From: Glandiceps talaboti
Taxonomy: Eukaryota > Hemichordata > Enteropneusta > Spengelidae
Assembly: GCF_964340395.1 (NCBI RefSeq)
Contig: NC_135553.1
Location: 11,938,501-12,002,500, forward strand
DNA length: 64,000 nt
Direction: 5' to 3'
Part shown: piece after piece, positions 52,163 through 62,617 of the stretch
Layout: every line of letters starts with the position of its first letter
Numbering within the stretch: the first letter of the stretch is position 1
Notes under the pieces: generated by a model
Told to the model about the DNA's origin: nothing
Databases searched by the model: none
The model's input: the letters and a program-made list of their open reading frames with translations, nothing else
Position numbers and translations under genes: made by a program

Positions 52163-52870
52163 CCATAACAATAAGTTCACTTTTTGCATTTCTATGGAAA
52201 GTGATTGACACAGCTATTGTCATAATGAAACGCCGTTTATAGGTCACACCTCTAGGGCTTCTTTACTCGTCCACAGGGGGTTAATATATTCACTATCAAT
52301 ATATTGTAATTTAATTGTTTTATTCACACCCAGCCCAAACTATCTACATAAAGTATAGACAGCGTTTACTGTGTCCACTGTATATGCATACAATGATTTC
52401 AATATCAGCCTTCATTGGTGAAATTAAAGAAAATTCAAGTTTGAAGAAGTACAATTTGATATTTGTGGGTTTTTAATTTTTGCAAGAATGTTGAAAACGT
52501 AATATATTAAAGTTTTAGTCTTAAATTGTAGTATGACATAGATCTACGCTGAATAAAACCAAAAAGAATGACAGTACCTGTGGTGTGCAGTACAATCCCT
52601 CGACCTATGAAGAATTGCCCGAGGGTCTAGCAACTATAGATCAATGAAGTACTTATGTGATGTAAAGTTTAAGTCTTTTTAATTCTGAAACATAGTAAGC
52701 ATAATGAAAGTTCTAATTATAGCAACAGTACAGAACACACATTTATGATGGTTGGTTATACTAGTACTTCCATGGTTGGTCTGATTGCAACGGCATTTAC
52801 CAACATGATCCAAGATGTGGACTAAGGTTATAATTACTAATACTAGTACATATTAATAGAAATTTATTAC

Positions 52871-52985
52871 TTTTTACTTTCGTTCGTTCGTTCGTTCGTT
52901 CTTTCTTTCTTTCGTATTGATTTATTTATTATTTTATTTATTTATTTCTCTATTCATTTATCTGTTTATTTATTTATTTTCTTAC
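52871..52985. repeat. TTCG, TTTC and TTTA tetranucleotide tracts
   Basis: Adjacent short runs of CGTT, TTCT and TTTA units. Confidence 0.85.
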
Positions 52986-53326
52986 TTGCAGTTTCAGCTT
53001 ATATTCTTATACGGTTTTAGAGCTTTGGTAACAGTAAAATGACAATTCATGTTGAATACATGAGCTATACTCACGTGCATTCCGTTGTGGCAGCATTGTT
53101 ATTCTTCGCGTGTATGTTTAAAAGATGTGTTGTATACCGTTTGACAGTTTTGCGCGTTGTTGACATGACAAATTAACATTTTGGTAATCATTGGATGACG
53201 CGTGGGTACAATTCATGTTAGAGCATTATTACTATGTACATGTAGTAGCATGCAGGGTGATACTATTAAAACGACTATTAAAGTTAAACTAATTTACTGC
53301 AAAATTTAAAAATCAAGCCATTCTCA

Positions 53327-53395
53327 ATTAGTCTAGTTCCGTACTATTCATAATATTGAATAGTACGGAATAAGGCCCGTCAAAAAGTAGACTAA
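53327..53395. repeat. Nested foldback hairpin
   Basis: TTCCGTACTATTCA (53337-53350) is the exact complement of TGAATAGTACGGAA (53357-53370). An outer stem ATTAGTCTA / TAGACTAAT encloses it. Confidence 0.8.
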
Positions 53396-56329
53396 TCTCA
53401 ATGAATAGGGAGTAATTGGCGCGTGTTTGTTTCTTCGAATAGAAGTTCAGGAATGTTCTGAAGACGGACCCGGTACGATACAATATAAGTACAATACGTG
53501 AGAACCATTGACGTTTGATAATTTTGTTTGTTTATTGCTGGCAGTGTTTTTAAATTGTCATTCGGAAATATATGCCTTATGTTGAGTAGTTGAGGCATTT
53601 TAACTGTTTTACTTAAATTGGTTCGATATGAGTTATTCAAATCAACTTAGACATGCACACACAAAAAGTAGCATATTGTGAACATTTGAAAATCGAATGA
53701 AAATTAAAGTCATGGAAGTGATTATCATAATCAGATTTCTTGACGCTGATACTGGGTGTATACATTCGTGTGTGTGATCATCGTGACTCATAAACGGCGT
53801 TTCATCATGACAATAGTTGTGTCAATCACTTGCCATAGAAATGTAGAATAATGTCAAAATTGTTGCCAATGTTTAAAATAGAATACATGTATACATAAAC
53901 ATGATAAAGGCAGAGATCTCCACCTCAGTGCCCATGACAAGGTGTTACGCCATATATGCGTGCATTAGCTTGAGTCACCAGACACCATTTCATTTCATAA
54001 TACAGACATTTTAGTTCATAATAAAGAGCCATCTTCATCACAAGTGTCAGTTTTATTGCATAAAATATACGATTTCACTCATAATTATATTTTGCGATAA
54101 AGCATAGCTAAGCTTTATGGCAAAGTGTAATTCTAAATGTTAAATTGGGCTATTGACAGTGTATGGAGAGTACCCCCCCCCCCACACACACACACGATAG
54201 TTTATCTTTCGTGTACTAAAAATAAATTTCAACACAATCTATTTGACAAATTAATGATTTTGTCTTCTGTGATTAAATCTTTTTACAAGTCCTAATTTGA
54301 ATTTGTACTGCGGTTTTGTTACGTGACGCAAAATATCCATGTTTGAATGCCTTGCCATGATAAGGAAGAGGATAAAAAGCAAATCCACATAAATGTACGA
54401 TACATAGAAAAAAGAAGCGGTACAGATTCGACAGTCAGAACGGATACTGGCATGTGTCTATTTCTTGTAAAGGGTGAACTGATAAATATAGACTGCATAA
54501 AAGACACTGCCCGTTTCTGTTAAAATTTTGTCAAGAAAAAACAACAATACGTTGCCCTTTTCTAGAGTTTCATCTGAAAATGTAAAATAAACATATATTA
54601 AGTGTGAGGGCGCGATTCACCATGAAATCGACGAGTACCAATTATTCGAATGTTCTAATGCCGATTTTAATACGTCACATGCGTCATTGCTTGTGCAATC
54701 GAATAAAAGGAACGTCAGATAAACCGTCAATAGGAGCAGCTATTATCATCTGATGATTAACATGCATAATGTTTTGGAAAGAAAGCTAAGGTAATACAAT
54801 TGTACTCTTTCTTTGCAAAAAAATATTGATTCTGAAATTGGCGGGAGATAATTTTTAACAGTCGATTTGTCTGTCCATTTTTCTAGGTTTCTAGTTTTGA
54901 TTTGTGATTTATCATCGTTTTCAAACACCATTCTCACAGAAATAATGTCACCACCTATTTCTAGATGAAGTTATAGTGAAAAGTTAGTTTCCAAATCAAC
55001 CTTAGAAAATCTACTATTAAAAAAATGTTTTGCTTTTTCTCATTTATTTTGTTGTAAGTTTATATTTGTTGTTAGAGTATAGTTGATATACCACCATTAC
55101 AGAGTGAGCATACATTTTCGAAGAGATGATATATCAAGTTCAGAGAGACTGACTAGAACCTCGGTTCCATCTCAAAATAATACACACAATAAAGATAGCA
55201 GAAATTGGCTTCTCACTGTATGAAAGTATTTCATTGTGTGGTCACTCTAAACTAGGTTATATGAGTGTTTAGGCCCGACATGTGTAATACACCAAGTCTA
55301 CCACGTGTCAAACTTAATTGTAACAGTCTGCATGCTTTTACTGTGTGTATTATTTAACATCAGGCTCACTGAAAAAAAATTGTGTGGTTCCAATTACGCT
55401 CAATTTTAGAATAGGTGGGGTAGGTAGATTTTTTATTTTATTTTTTATATTTTTTTTTAATTTTCATATGTGAGAGTCCAGTTCAGATTTTCTATTGTTT
55501 TCCAAATGGTCTCTGTGTTATTGGTTTCTTCCCATCAGATGTACAGCCATTACAGATTGGAAGAACAGTTTCATATTTCATGATGCCAGCTTCCGCATTC
55601 ACTATTTCTGGCGAGATTTCACAAATTTCGCGATTTTATTATTTTCTTCTCGAATATTTTTTTTAAAAGTTTAGGGTCAGCAGTGAAAAACTAGGTGGGG
55701 TCAGTAAACAGGAACCAAACACTTTTAGGTCTGAGCAGTACAGACGTTTATGAAGCAATGGCAGTGTGTTATCTTTATTGTACTGAACTTGATATCTCAT
55801 CTAATATGTTCGAAAAGTCAGGCCAGGATTTAATTTATTTGTCAGGACTGTTCTATTCATTACTTTTGCACTACTGGGTTTTACTATTATGCTGCTGCCG
55901 TAACATCATTTTAAATGTAATTGATTTTTTTTTACTTGAGAGCACAGGTTACCCTTGGTACAAATTTTGTTTTCTAAAAAGTATGTATATCATGTATATG
56001 TACAACTGGAATTTAGGAAAAGTACAGAGCTATATATCATTGCTAAGGATATTTCACTTCACAGCATAAAACGATGGGAGACTGCATTTTAATGCAAGTC
56101 TTTCTCTTAAAATTAGTCTTCACAAATTTAACAAATGTTTACATAAAGCAACTAAAGTGACCACCGAGCTTCAAGTTTTTTTTTTCTTCAAAATGTCTCC
56201 ACGCCCACCAAAAATACCACCCCAGGCAGTTAACAATGACCGGCATTTAATAACAAAGATTTTGTTTACGTCATTGCTTATAGATACAACAGCTAACCAC
56301 ATGGTCACGTGAATGCAGTGAATGTTAGG

Positions 56330-58567
56330 ATGGAAAGAAATGTCCCGAGGACGAACAGAAAGACCAGAAATTTGAAGTCAAGTTGTAACGAGGAGGAAGG
56401 GGATGGTTGTGAATGCAGTACTAGTACAAAAATTGGTTGTGATGGTCATCAGACAAATTCTGAGATGACAAAACAACATTCCAACAGTGAAAGAGAACGA
56501 AATAGTACGATTTGTGACATGCAAAATAAACCTGCTTTGGTTAAGGTTGAAGAAAAGATCACACGATTAAATTTGAGTCAAAATGCAAACATGACGCCGT
56601 CTCACTTCAGTTTGGCAGTTATACCCATCGCTTGGAGGCCAACTCTAAGTAAATGCGACACACCAAGTAGTGTGCGTTCGGAGACAAACGCTGTTATAAA
56701 CGCTGGCTGGCGGACTCTTCCCCCAATTACCGACCGAATATCAAAGACGTCGTGCGGAAATAGAACCAAAAAGGTATCGGGTCATCTGTGTCAAAGTTCA
56801 TCCACGGCTTCCGTTCGGAGAAAATTATTGTTTGACATCGATGCAGGGAAAAACTACGAATTGGAGAATCACGGAAAGGGACAAACTGAAACGGGTAATG
56901 AGTGTAAAAAGACAGAAATAATGAAGATATTGGATTGTGAAGATGACACTGATTTTGAGGAAGAGAAATCAACTGTGCTGGACATACCTATAGAGTGTAC
57001 TGATGATAGAGACAATACCAATGGCGACAAATATATCAGTTGCGACAATCCACTTGAAAGGGTCGATTCCGAGAAAGTAGCAACGGTGCATGACAGCCAC
57101 TTTAATGCTACTGAGAAATCTCACGCGGCAAGTATCATGAACTCCAACGTTGACAAAACGACTCCTACAACTGAGAAATTTGATGGAGAAAATATTGATA
57201 GAAATAATTCAGGGTTGGGGAAAAGCACTCCAATTTCAGAAAGTATAGAAAATGAATCGGAAGTGAAAACTGAAAATTTAAAATGTGGGAATGGATGTTC
57301 ATCAAATCATAAACACATCGTGGACATTAAGATATCAATCAGTACCCAGGAAAATGGTGTAAAAATGGCAAAACAGACGAGGAATAGATTACCGCGGGCG
57401 TTTGATAAATTAACCCGCAAAAATAATAAATTTGACCCTAAAAGTATGAACTATCCCCGGCCGATAATCTCCAAGCGTCCGCATAAACTAGAGTCACTCA
57501 AACCCAGGATGAAGCCAAAATTAGCCACACGAGGGACAATTGGACATGACTGTGCCAGTAACATCCCGACTAACAAAAGTGTAAGTGAAAATGTGATTGG
57601 CGCCTCCGTGTCAGATGAAAGTGGACAATCTGTAGGAGGGGACGATTCGGTGCTAAGTTCAAACGTGAAAAACAGACAAGATTGTGGCGATGTACATATT
57701 TGTAGTAATAACGACGTTTTGAATCAAATCAGCCAAAAACTAATGAACATTACAAGATGCATGCAAGCGCATACCCCCAGCAGTCAACCTACCCAAGAAA
57801 GGGCAACTTTGGGCGAATCGTCTGCAGGCTCTGAAGTAACATCACCTGCGACAACGGTGAAGATTTTCCTAAGTGGAACAGAATGTGATTTCGAACAAAT
57901 TACAGAGTCTGACACTATAAGTTATGATAGGCCAACCACAAGTGTATCTGATTCTGACGATTGCGCTCTCAACATTTTCACAAAGAGGCGTATTTATCGC
58001 AGGCAAGAAAGTCAAAAATCTGAAAGTGAATGTTCAAGCTTATCAAAAATCATTGATGAGGAACTCAGTAGGTATGATGTGAACGTTACCACGAACGGTT
58101 TCATTTTAGGACGATTTTTGGAAGATACGTCGCGTTTTAACAAGCTGACGACGACAACAGACAGTGCTGGTGGTTTGCGCATGCTCAACGACGACGACTA
58201 TTCATGTACGAAATCGACCAGTGGCGAGTCCTTTCACAGTAACTTTACATCTCTGACCAATCACTACAGTTCTTACAACGAAACCCAAGGAAGTTTGATG
58301 ACAAGCAACGATTATGCATTATTACATATACGAGAAGCTATGTCGGAGTTAACCTATGAGGATAGCTGTGAACAAACTGAAAACAGCTACCACCTGGATG
58401 ACGAATCTACACATAGTAGTTATCCACGAAAAACATGTCTGACCATCAGACCAGACTGGGATGTTGCAGCAGAGTTCGCAGAGGTACTGGCAGCGTACAA
58501 ACAGTCAGATGAATACAAAGAAAAAAGGCGGACAAGGCAAATGGCGTCCATGAAGAGGGCGCCGTAA
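56330..58567 (+). CDS. Uncharacterised 745-residue, mostly disordered protein
   Basis: One long uninterrupted frame. I start it at the ATG at 56330; the frame is open from a TAA at 56294-56296, and a possible acceptor (CTTATAG) ends near 56282, so an upstream exon is possible. I recognise no family. The composition is polar (Ser, Thr, Asn, Asp, Glu, Lys) with no membrane segment or zinc-finger pattern. Visible blocks are RRKLLFDIDAGKN near residue 165, a strongly basic stretch at about 346-402 (RNRLPRAFDKLTRKNN, then SKRPHKLESLKPRMKPK), and a more ordered C-terminus, TIRPDWDVAAEFAEVLAAY followed by KEKRRTRQ. AATAAA at 58668-58673, 101 bases past the stop, supports transcription. A 2.2-kb open frame in 37%-GC DNA is very unlikely by chance. 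Basic patches suggest a nuclear or nucleic-acid/cytoskeleton role, which is only a guess. Confidence 0.82.
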   Translation: MERNVPRTNRKTRNLKSSCNEEEGDGCECSTSTKIGCDGHQTNSEMTKQHSNSERERNSTICDMQNKPALVKVEEKITRLNLSQNANMTPSHFSLAVIPIAWRPTLSKCDTPSSVRSETNAVINAGWRTLPPITDRISKTSCGNRTKKVSGHLCQSSSTASVRRKLLFDIDAGKNYELENHGKGQTETGNECKKTEIMKILDCEDDTDFEEEKSTVLDIPIECTDDRDNTNGDKYISCDNPLERVDSEKVATVHDSHFNATEKSHAASIMNSNVDKTTPTTEKFDGENIDRNNSGLGKSTPISESIENESEVKTENLKCGNGCSSNHKHIVDIKISISTQENGVKMAKQTRNRLPRAFDKLTRKNNKFDPKSMNYPRPIISKRPHKLESLKPRMKPKLATRGTIGHDCASNIPTNKSVSENVIGASVSDESGQSVGGDDSVLSSNVKNRQDCGDVHICSNNDVLNQISQKLMNITRCMQAHTPSSQPTQERATLGESSAGSEVTSPATTVKIFLSGTECDFEQITESDTISYDRPTTSVSDSDDCALNIFTKRRIYRRQESQKSESECSSLSKIIDEELSRYDVNVTTNGFILGRFLEDTSRFNKLTTTTDSAGGLRMLNDDDYSCTKSTSGESFHSNFTSLTNHYSSYNETQGSLMTSNDYALLHIREAMSELTYEDSCEQTENSYHLDDESTHSSYPRKTCLTIRPDWDVAAEFAEVLAAYKQSDEYKEKRRTRQMASMKRAP

Positions 58568-58667
58568 GGTGCCTTATGACATGAGACTACTTTAAAAGAT
58601 TCCTTGACAGTTGAAAGCTTTTTATTCACGACACATAATCACAATCATTTAATATTGACATTATGAA

Positions 58668-58673
58668 AATAAA
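58668..58673 (+). terminator. Polyadenylation signal of the 745-aa gene
   Basis: AATAAA, 101 bases after the stop codon and on the same strand. Confidence 0.7.
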
Positions 58674-58725
58674 GTTATAGAATGGCATTTATTGCCAGTA
58701 CTCATTTAAAGAGACTAAAACCCCG

Positions 58726-58832
58726 AAAGAATGAATGAATGAATGAATGAATGGATGGATGGATGGATGGATGAATTAGTGATGAATGAATGGAATGATG
58801 GATGAATGAATGAATGAATGAATGAACGAACA
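58726..58832. repeat. GAAT/GGAT tetranucleotide microsatellite
   Basis: Runs of GAAT then GGAT then GAAT units with small interruptions. Confidence 0.9.
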
Positions 58833-58903
58833 GATAAATGAAATTGATAAAAATGCGTATAAAATTATGTATATGTATATATTACAAATGATATATATAT
58901 ATG

Positions 58904-59033
58904 TAATCAAAGTAATGTTGGTTGGAACTTGAGGTGCTTAGTTGTTACTCCGAGTTTCACGCTCAAAGCGATCATCAGACAACTCGGAGTAACAACTAAG
59001 CACCTCAAGTTCCAACCAACATTACTTTGATTA
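58904..59033. mobile_element. Perfect 53-bp inverted repeat with 24-base loop
   Basis: 58904-58956 (starting TAATCAAAGTAATGTTGG) is the exact complement of 58981-59033. The loop reads, on the minus strand, TCTGATGATCGCTTTGAGCG, a phrase that resembles the 3' part of Penelope-like and related retroelements next to their terminal repeats. The identical arms and the TA tract that follows at 59095 suggest an inverted-repeat end of such an element; no reverse transcriptase is visible. Confidence 0.75.
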
Positions 59034-59090
59034 CTCCCGCCCTGCTTACCCAAGCATCGAGCACTCTATTCTACGAGTTCGATACTATTT

Positions 59091-59094
<4 letters not shown>

Positions 59095-59143
<49 letters not shown>
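59095..59143. repeat. TA microsatellite
   Basis: A nearly pure TA tract of about 48 bases following the palindrome at 58904-59033. Confidence 0.95.
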
Positions 59144-59151
<8 letters not shown>

Positions 59152-59385
59152 TGGTATAATAATGTCAAGGTCTGAAATTATACACTCGTTATTTACTATC
59201 GTCCCCGCTATAATTGTATCTGTGCCAGGGCGTTCCAGTAATACTGTTTGTTCTCACTTGACACAGATACCTTCACTAATACCATAAATTCACTATGTTC
59301 AAACTGTGCTGTTTAAACCGTAAAGTACGCTACATTGGAACGTAATGTGTCTGTCAGGAACGTAATGATAATGTTAACGTCAGTT

Positions 59386-59485
<100 letters not shown>

Positions 59486-59844
59486 TAAGTAAAAGTGCTT
59501 TACAACTATTAATCCTGCCATAGACATACGCTTCCTTTGAGAGCCCTGCCCTTGTAAGCGGATATGATCAATCCCTTCACATTGTAACTTCTCTCCTACC
59601 AGGTTCCCCAATTATAAATCAAATGTTGCCCAAGGACTTCAGCCATTCAGAAATGAATGGAATCGATTGGTTATATGGTTGCACATACGTTATGGCAATA
59701 TGCAATATGGAATAAATTTGAACAGGCAACGAAAAGTTTCCGACTTTTGATCTGTCAGGACCAAAGTGGAAACAACGACTGCATCTTTCAGGCTAAGGGG
59801 CCAGGGGGCAGAAGATAACAATTCATGTGTTTTTTTGGGGTTTT

Positions 59845-59847
<3 letters not shown>

Positions 59848-59882
<35 letters not shown>

Positions 59883-60052
59883 TTTGTTTGTTTGTTTGTT
59901 TGTTTGTGTGTGTGTTTGTTTGTTTGTTTTTTGTTTATGTTTGTTTGTTTGTGTGTTTGTTTGTGTGTGTGGGTGTTTATTTATTTGTGTGTGTGTGTGT
60001 GCGTGTTGTGTTGTGTTTGTTTGTTTGTTTGTTTGTTTGTTTGTTTGTTTTT
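59848..60052. repeat. GT and GTTT microsatellite
   Basis: Alternating blocks of GT, GTTT and related units over about 200 bases. The Cys/Val/Phe-rich frames are artefacts. Confidence 0.95.
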
Positions 60053-60811
60053 AAAACCCAACATATTCGTGTTTCATTATACAGTCATGTATTTCCAATA
60101 TAATTTCTTTTTGATACATTTATGCAAACTATCCATTGCTGGGATATGAAGTGTTAATGAAGGTTTCGTCAAGTATTAAAGTTGGTTTCAAAATAGACTT
60201 TGTGACATCACCACATACTGTGTATTGGAACAATGGACACATATTGGTTGTGAAGTGTGGGTGTTGTCATAGAAACAATAGAACAACCAAATTTAGTACA
60301 AATCTTTATTCACGTATCGGTGATAACTCTTTGCCTTTTCGGAGTTCCACTTTCTTTCACAAGAAAATCCCATGCAAATAACTACTGTGGGCATTTCCAT
60401 AATACGATATGATATAGATAAACGCGGACTCAAATCCATGATGTTAACTATACTTGGCCCTGGTTGATAAATAGAAGTTTTATTTAAATAGCACATTATA
60501 AGGCTAATGTATAAGGCTAATCCATTATAAGGCTAATCCATCCATAGACTCTACACAATAGACAGTGGGAGGGGGGGGGGCATTGTCTACGATCCAACCT
60601 TCAAATATTAGCATTGATCTGATCAGCTGTCGCAAAGCATCTTCGTAATCTACTTCGGATCATGATTCATGACGTCATGATAGAGTCTTCAAAAAGAACA
60701 TAATGAACTTTATGCCCGATATGTATTTATTAGTATAGAACTATTATACAACTGTGATTAACTTGTTAAAACGTCTTAAACTTCATAGTAGTAGATGTTT
60801 TCCAAATACAA

Positions 60812-60888
60812 ACACACACACATACATACATACATACATACATACATACATACATACATACAGACATACATACATACATACATACACA
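60812..60888. repeat. CATA tetranucleotide microsatellite
   Basis: About eighteen CATA units with one CAGA interruption. Confidence 0.95.
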
Positions 60889-61443
60889 CTCATACTTGTC
60901 TGTAGCATGTCTGTCTGACTCACTCTCGCTCGTTCTCTCTCCTGTCGAATCATGAATTCAAGGAACCAAAACAAATTATAAGCATGGTGATATATTATTA
61001 TTCATATACTTTTATTGTCAACGACAAATAGTCTAAAAATAGAAAATGACTGTAATCATAATAACTGCATTGGTATGTAAATATATACAATAAATTTATA
61101 TACAACGTCATCTCAACAGTAGCCTAGAACCGTGCCCACTGACAATAAATTCAACTTTGAAACAGCTTCTGAATTGAAACTCGCATATGCAAGACAGTTG
61201 GCAACTGGCTCTCACCTTTTTGAATAGTAATACATGTAATTCGTAAAAAGAGTTCCTTGAGTAAGAGTTAAAACAGACGTTTCGAGCAAAGTACTCTCTG
61301 TCATTGTTTAGATGGTTGAATCAGTATGATGTGGATGATAGATGTGTGGATACCAGGGTATCTCAGTTGCGTTCATGGAAACCATGGCGAAAGCGTTGCA
61401 ATGACAGTAGATGTATAGAGTTCAGCTTGAGGGCGTGAACAAA

Positions 61444-61479
61444 TTATACACTGCATGAGGCCGAGCATGCAGTGTATAA
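61444..61479. repeat. 14-bp perfect hairpin
   Basis: TTATACACTGCATG (61444-61457) pairs exactly with CATGCAGTGTATAA (61466-61479); the loop is AGGCCGAG. Confidence 0.85.
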
Positions 61480-61578
61480 ATGTACACCTGCGATATTATA
61501 CTTCAATCGGGGTGATCAGGGCTGATTGAGTTTACAGGATATGTATATTGATTGCACCTCGAATTGACAACTCTCTCT

Positions 61579-61610
61579 ATGGAAGTATCACACGTGGGTG
61601 ATACTTCCAT
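61579..61610. repeat. 13-bp perfect hairpin
   Basis: ATGGAAGTATCAC pairs with GTGATACTTCCAT over a 6-base loop. It lies about 75 bases past the stop of RING copy 2, so it would fall in that mRNA's 3' UTR. Confidence 0.8.
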
Positions 61611-61683
61611 GATCCCTCGGTCCTCAGCACACGATGAATCCAGGTAAACACACTTGTTAATGTTAGGTTTAGATGGCGAATCG

Positions 61684-62430
61684 TCAACCACTAAATATCT
61701 TGACGTGCTTCTTGATTTTCTTCCTACAAAGTGGACACTGTTTGACTTTCCTGGCACAATGTGAACACAGACAAAGATGACGACATGGTCCAGTCACAAT
61801 ATTCCTTTCCCTTTCCATACAAACAATACAACAATTAACGTCCATCACTTTTCCGTCATCTTCATCGTCTTCATCGTCTGATGAATCACTTTCTGTCATT
61901 TTCTCAAGACAGTCTTCAAGAGATCGAATCTTTCTTCGTTGACTTCCGACGTCTCTCCATAACTTTTTGTTTTCTTGAACCAAGTACTGCTTGTCCATCC
62001 TCAAAGTTGAGATGAGTTGACGGAAGTTGTCGTTTTGCTGAGCGACGGCCGCCTTTTCTGTTAATTCCAAAGCGACAGAAATCTTCATCTGGTCGAACTT
62101 GTCTCTTTCTTTCTCTCTCTCTTCTTGCAGTTCGTTGTGTTTGGTTGCTATAACGACAAGTGATGTAATAGCAATAGAGATGGTGGAATACAAGAGAATC
62201 GTAAGATGAGGTTCGTCAACACAGTACGGTAAAACGACATACAACAGTACAGCAAAGGCCATTGAAAATCCAGCTACTTGAAATAGTCGTTCTGTTACGA
62301 ACTCTTCGTTCGACAGTGCTGATGGCAAGTCTAGTTCCTCGCAGGTACATGGTGATACATGTACTGGTCTCGTACTGTCGACGTCGTACTTGACACATTG
62401 TGAGTTCATAGTACACACCTGAGATTTCAT
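61684..62430 (-). CDS. Membrane-anchored C-terminal RING (C3HC4) E3 ubiquitin ligase-like protein, copy 2
   Basis: 248 residues, single coding exon, paralogue of the gene at 51248-51997. From the first membrane segment onward the two are very similar (LLYVVLPYCVDEPHLTILLY is identical), including the coiled coil, acidic linker and RING (C201, C204, C216, H218, C222, C225, C232, C235; ends KIFSG). The first 50 or so residues are almost unrelated, apart from an EEL/LP and VTER motif. All RING ligands are intact, so ligase activity is plausible. No close AATAAA is visible; the nearest on this strand is at 61011-61016, about 670 bases past the stop, which would make the 3' UTR much longer than in copy 1. 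Confidence 0.88.
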   Translation of the reverse strand: MKSQVCTMNSQCVKYDVDSTRPVHVSPCTCEELDLPSALSNEEFVTERLFQVAGFSMAFAVLLYVVLPYCVDEPHLTILLYSTISIAITSLVVIATKHNELQEEREKERDKFDQMKISVALELTEKAAVAQQNDNFRQLISTLRMDKQYLVQENKKLWRDVGSQRRKIRSLEDCLEKMTESDSSDDEDDEDDGKVMDVNCCIVCMERERNIVTGPCRHLCLCSHCARKVKQCPLCRKKIKKHVKIFSG

Positions 62431-62508
62431 GATTTCATCCAGAGTGAAATATAATTATTACCGATACCACTGTCGAATTGTAAATGGACTATAGCAGAAC
62501 TCTACTTC

Positions 62509-62617
62509 GTGAACGTCTTGCTGACTGAGCTGGTTCTGTAATGACGGTAAGAGAACATACCCTATATTTATAGAGATATCCAGACGCCTCCATGTCTGCA
62601 TGTATACCATAATTTTA
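62509..62617 (-). promoter_or_regulatory. Core promoter and 5' UTR of RING copy 2, duplicated
   Basis: The minus strand has TATAAAT at 62566-62572, about 136 bases before the ATG. It aligns with 52055-52162 over about 108 bases with a handful of changes, while the sequence between this block and the ATG differs between the copies. Confidence 0.75.

Larger units (their letters stand above)
52188..53846. mobile_element. Inverted repeat pair of about 55-65 bp, 1.5 kb apart
   Basis: The sequence at 52188-52240 (CATTTCTATGGAAAGTGATT, then GACACAGCTATTGTCAT and GAAACGCCGTTTAT) recurs as its complement at 53793-53846 with about five changes. The arms face inward like terminal inverted repeats of a 1.66-kb element, but I see no clean target duplication outside them and no transposase inside, so element status is only possible. 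Confidence 0.6.
52163..56329. other. Intergenic; no supported gene
   Basis: This contains the inverted repeat pair at 52188 and 53793, tetranucleotide microsatellites at 52871-52985, a hairpin at 53337 and T-rich sequence around 55370-55680. The 124-residue frame at 55695-56069 does not resemble a protein I know and begins at a non-ATG codon, so I leave it out. Confidence 0.5.

Noticed and set aside
55695-56069. 124-residue plus-strand frame upstream of the 745-aa gene, possibly its first exon
   Set aside because: It begins at a non-ATG codon, has hydrophobic patchy composition and no clear donor leading to 56282.
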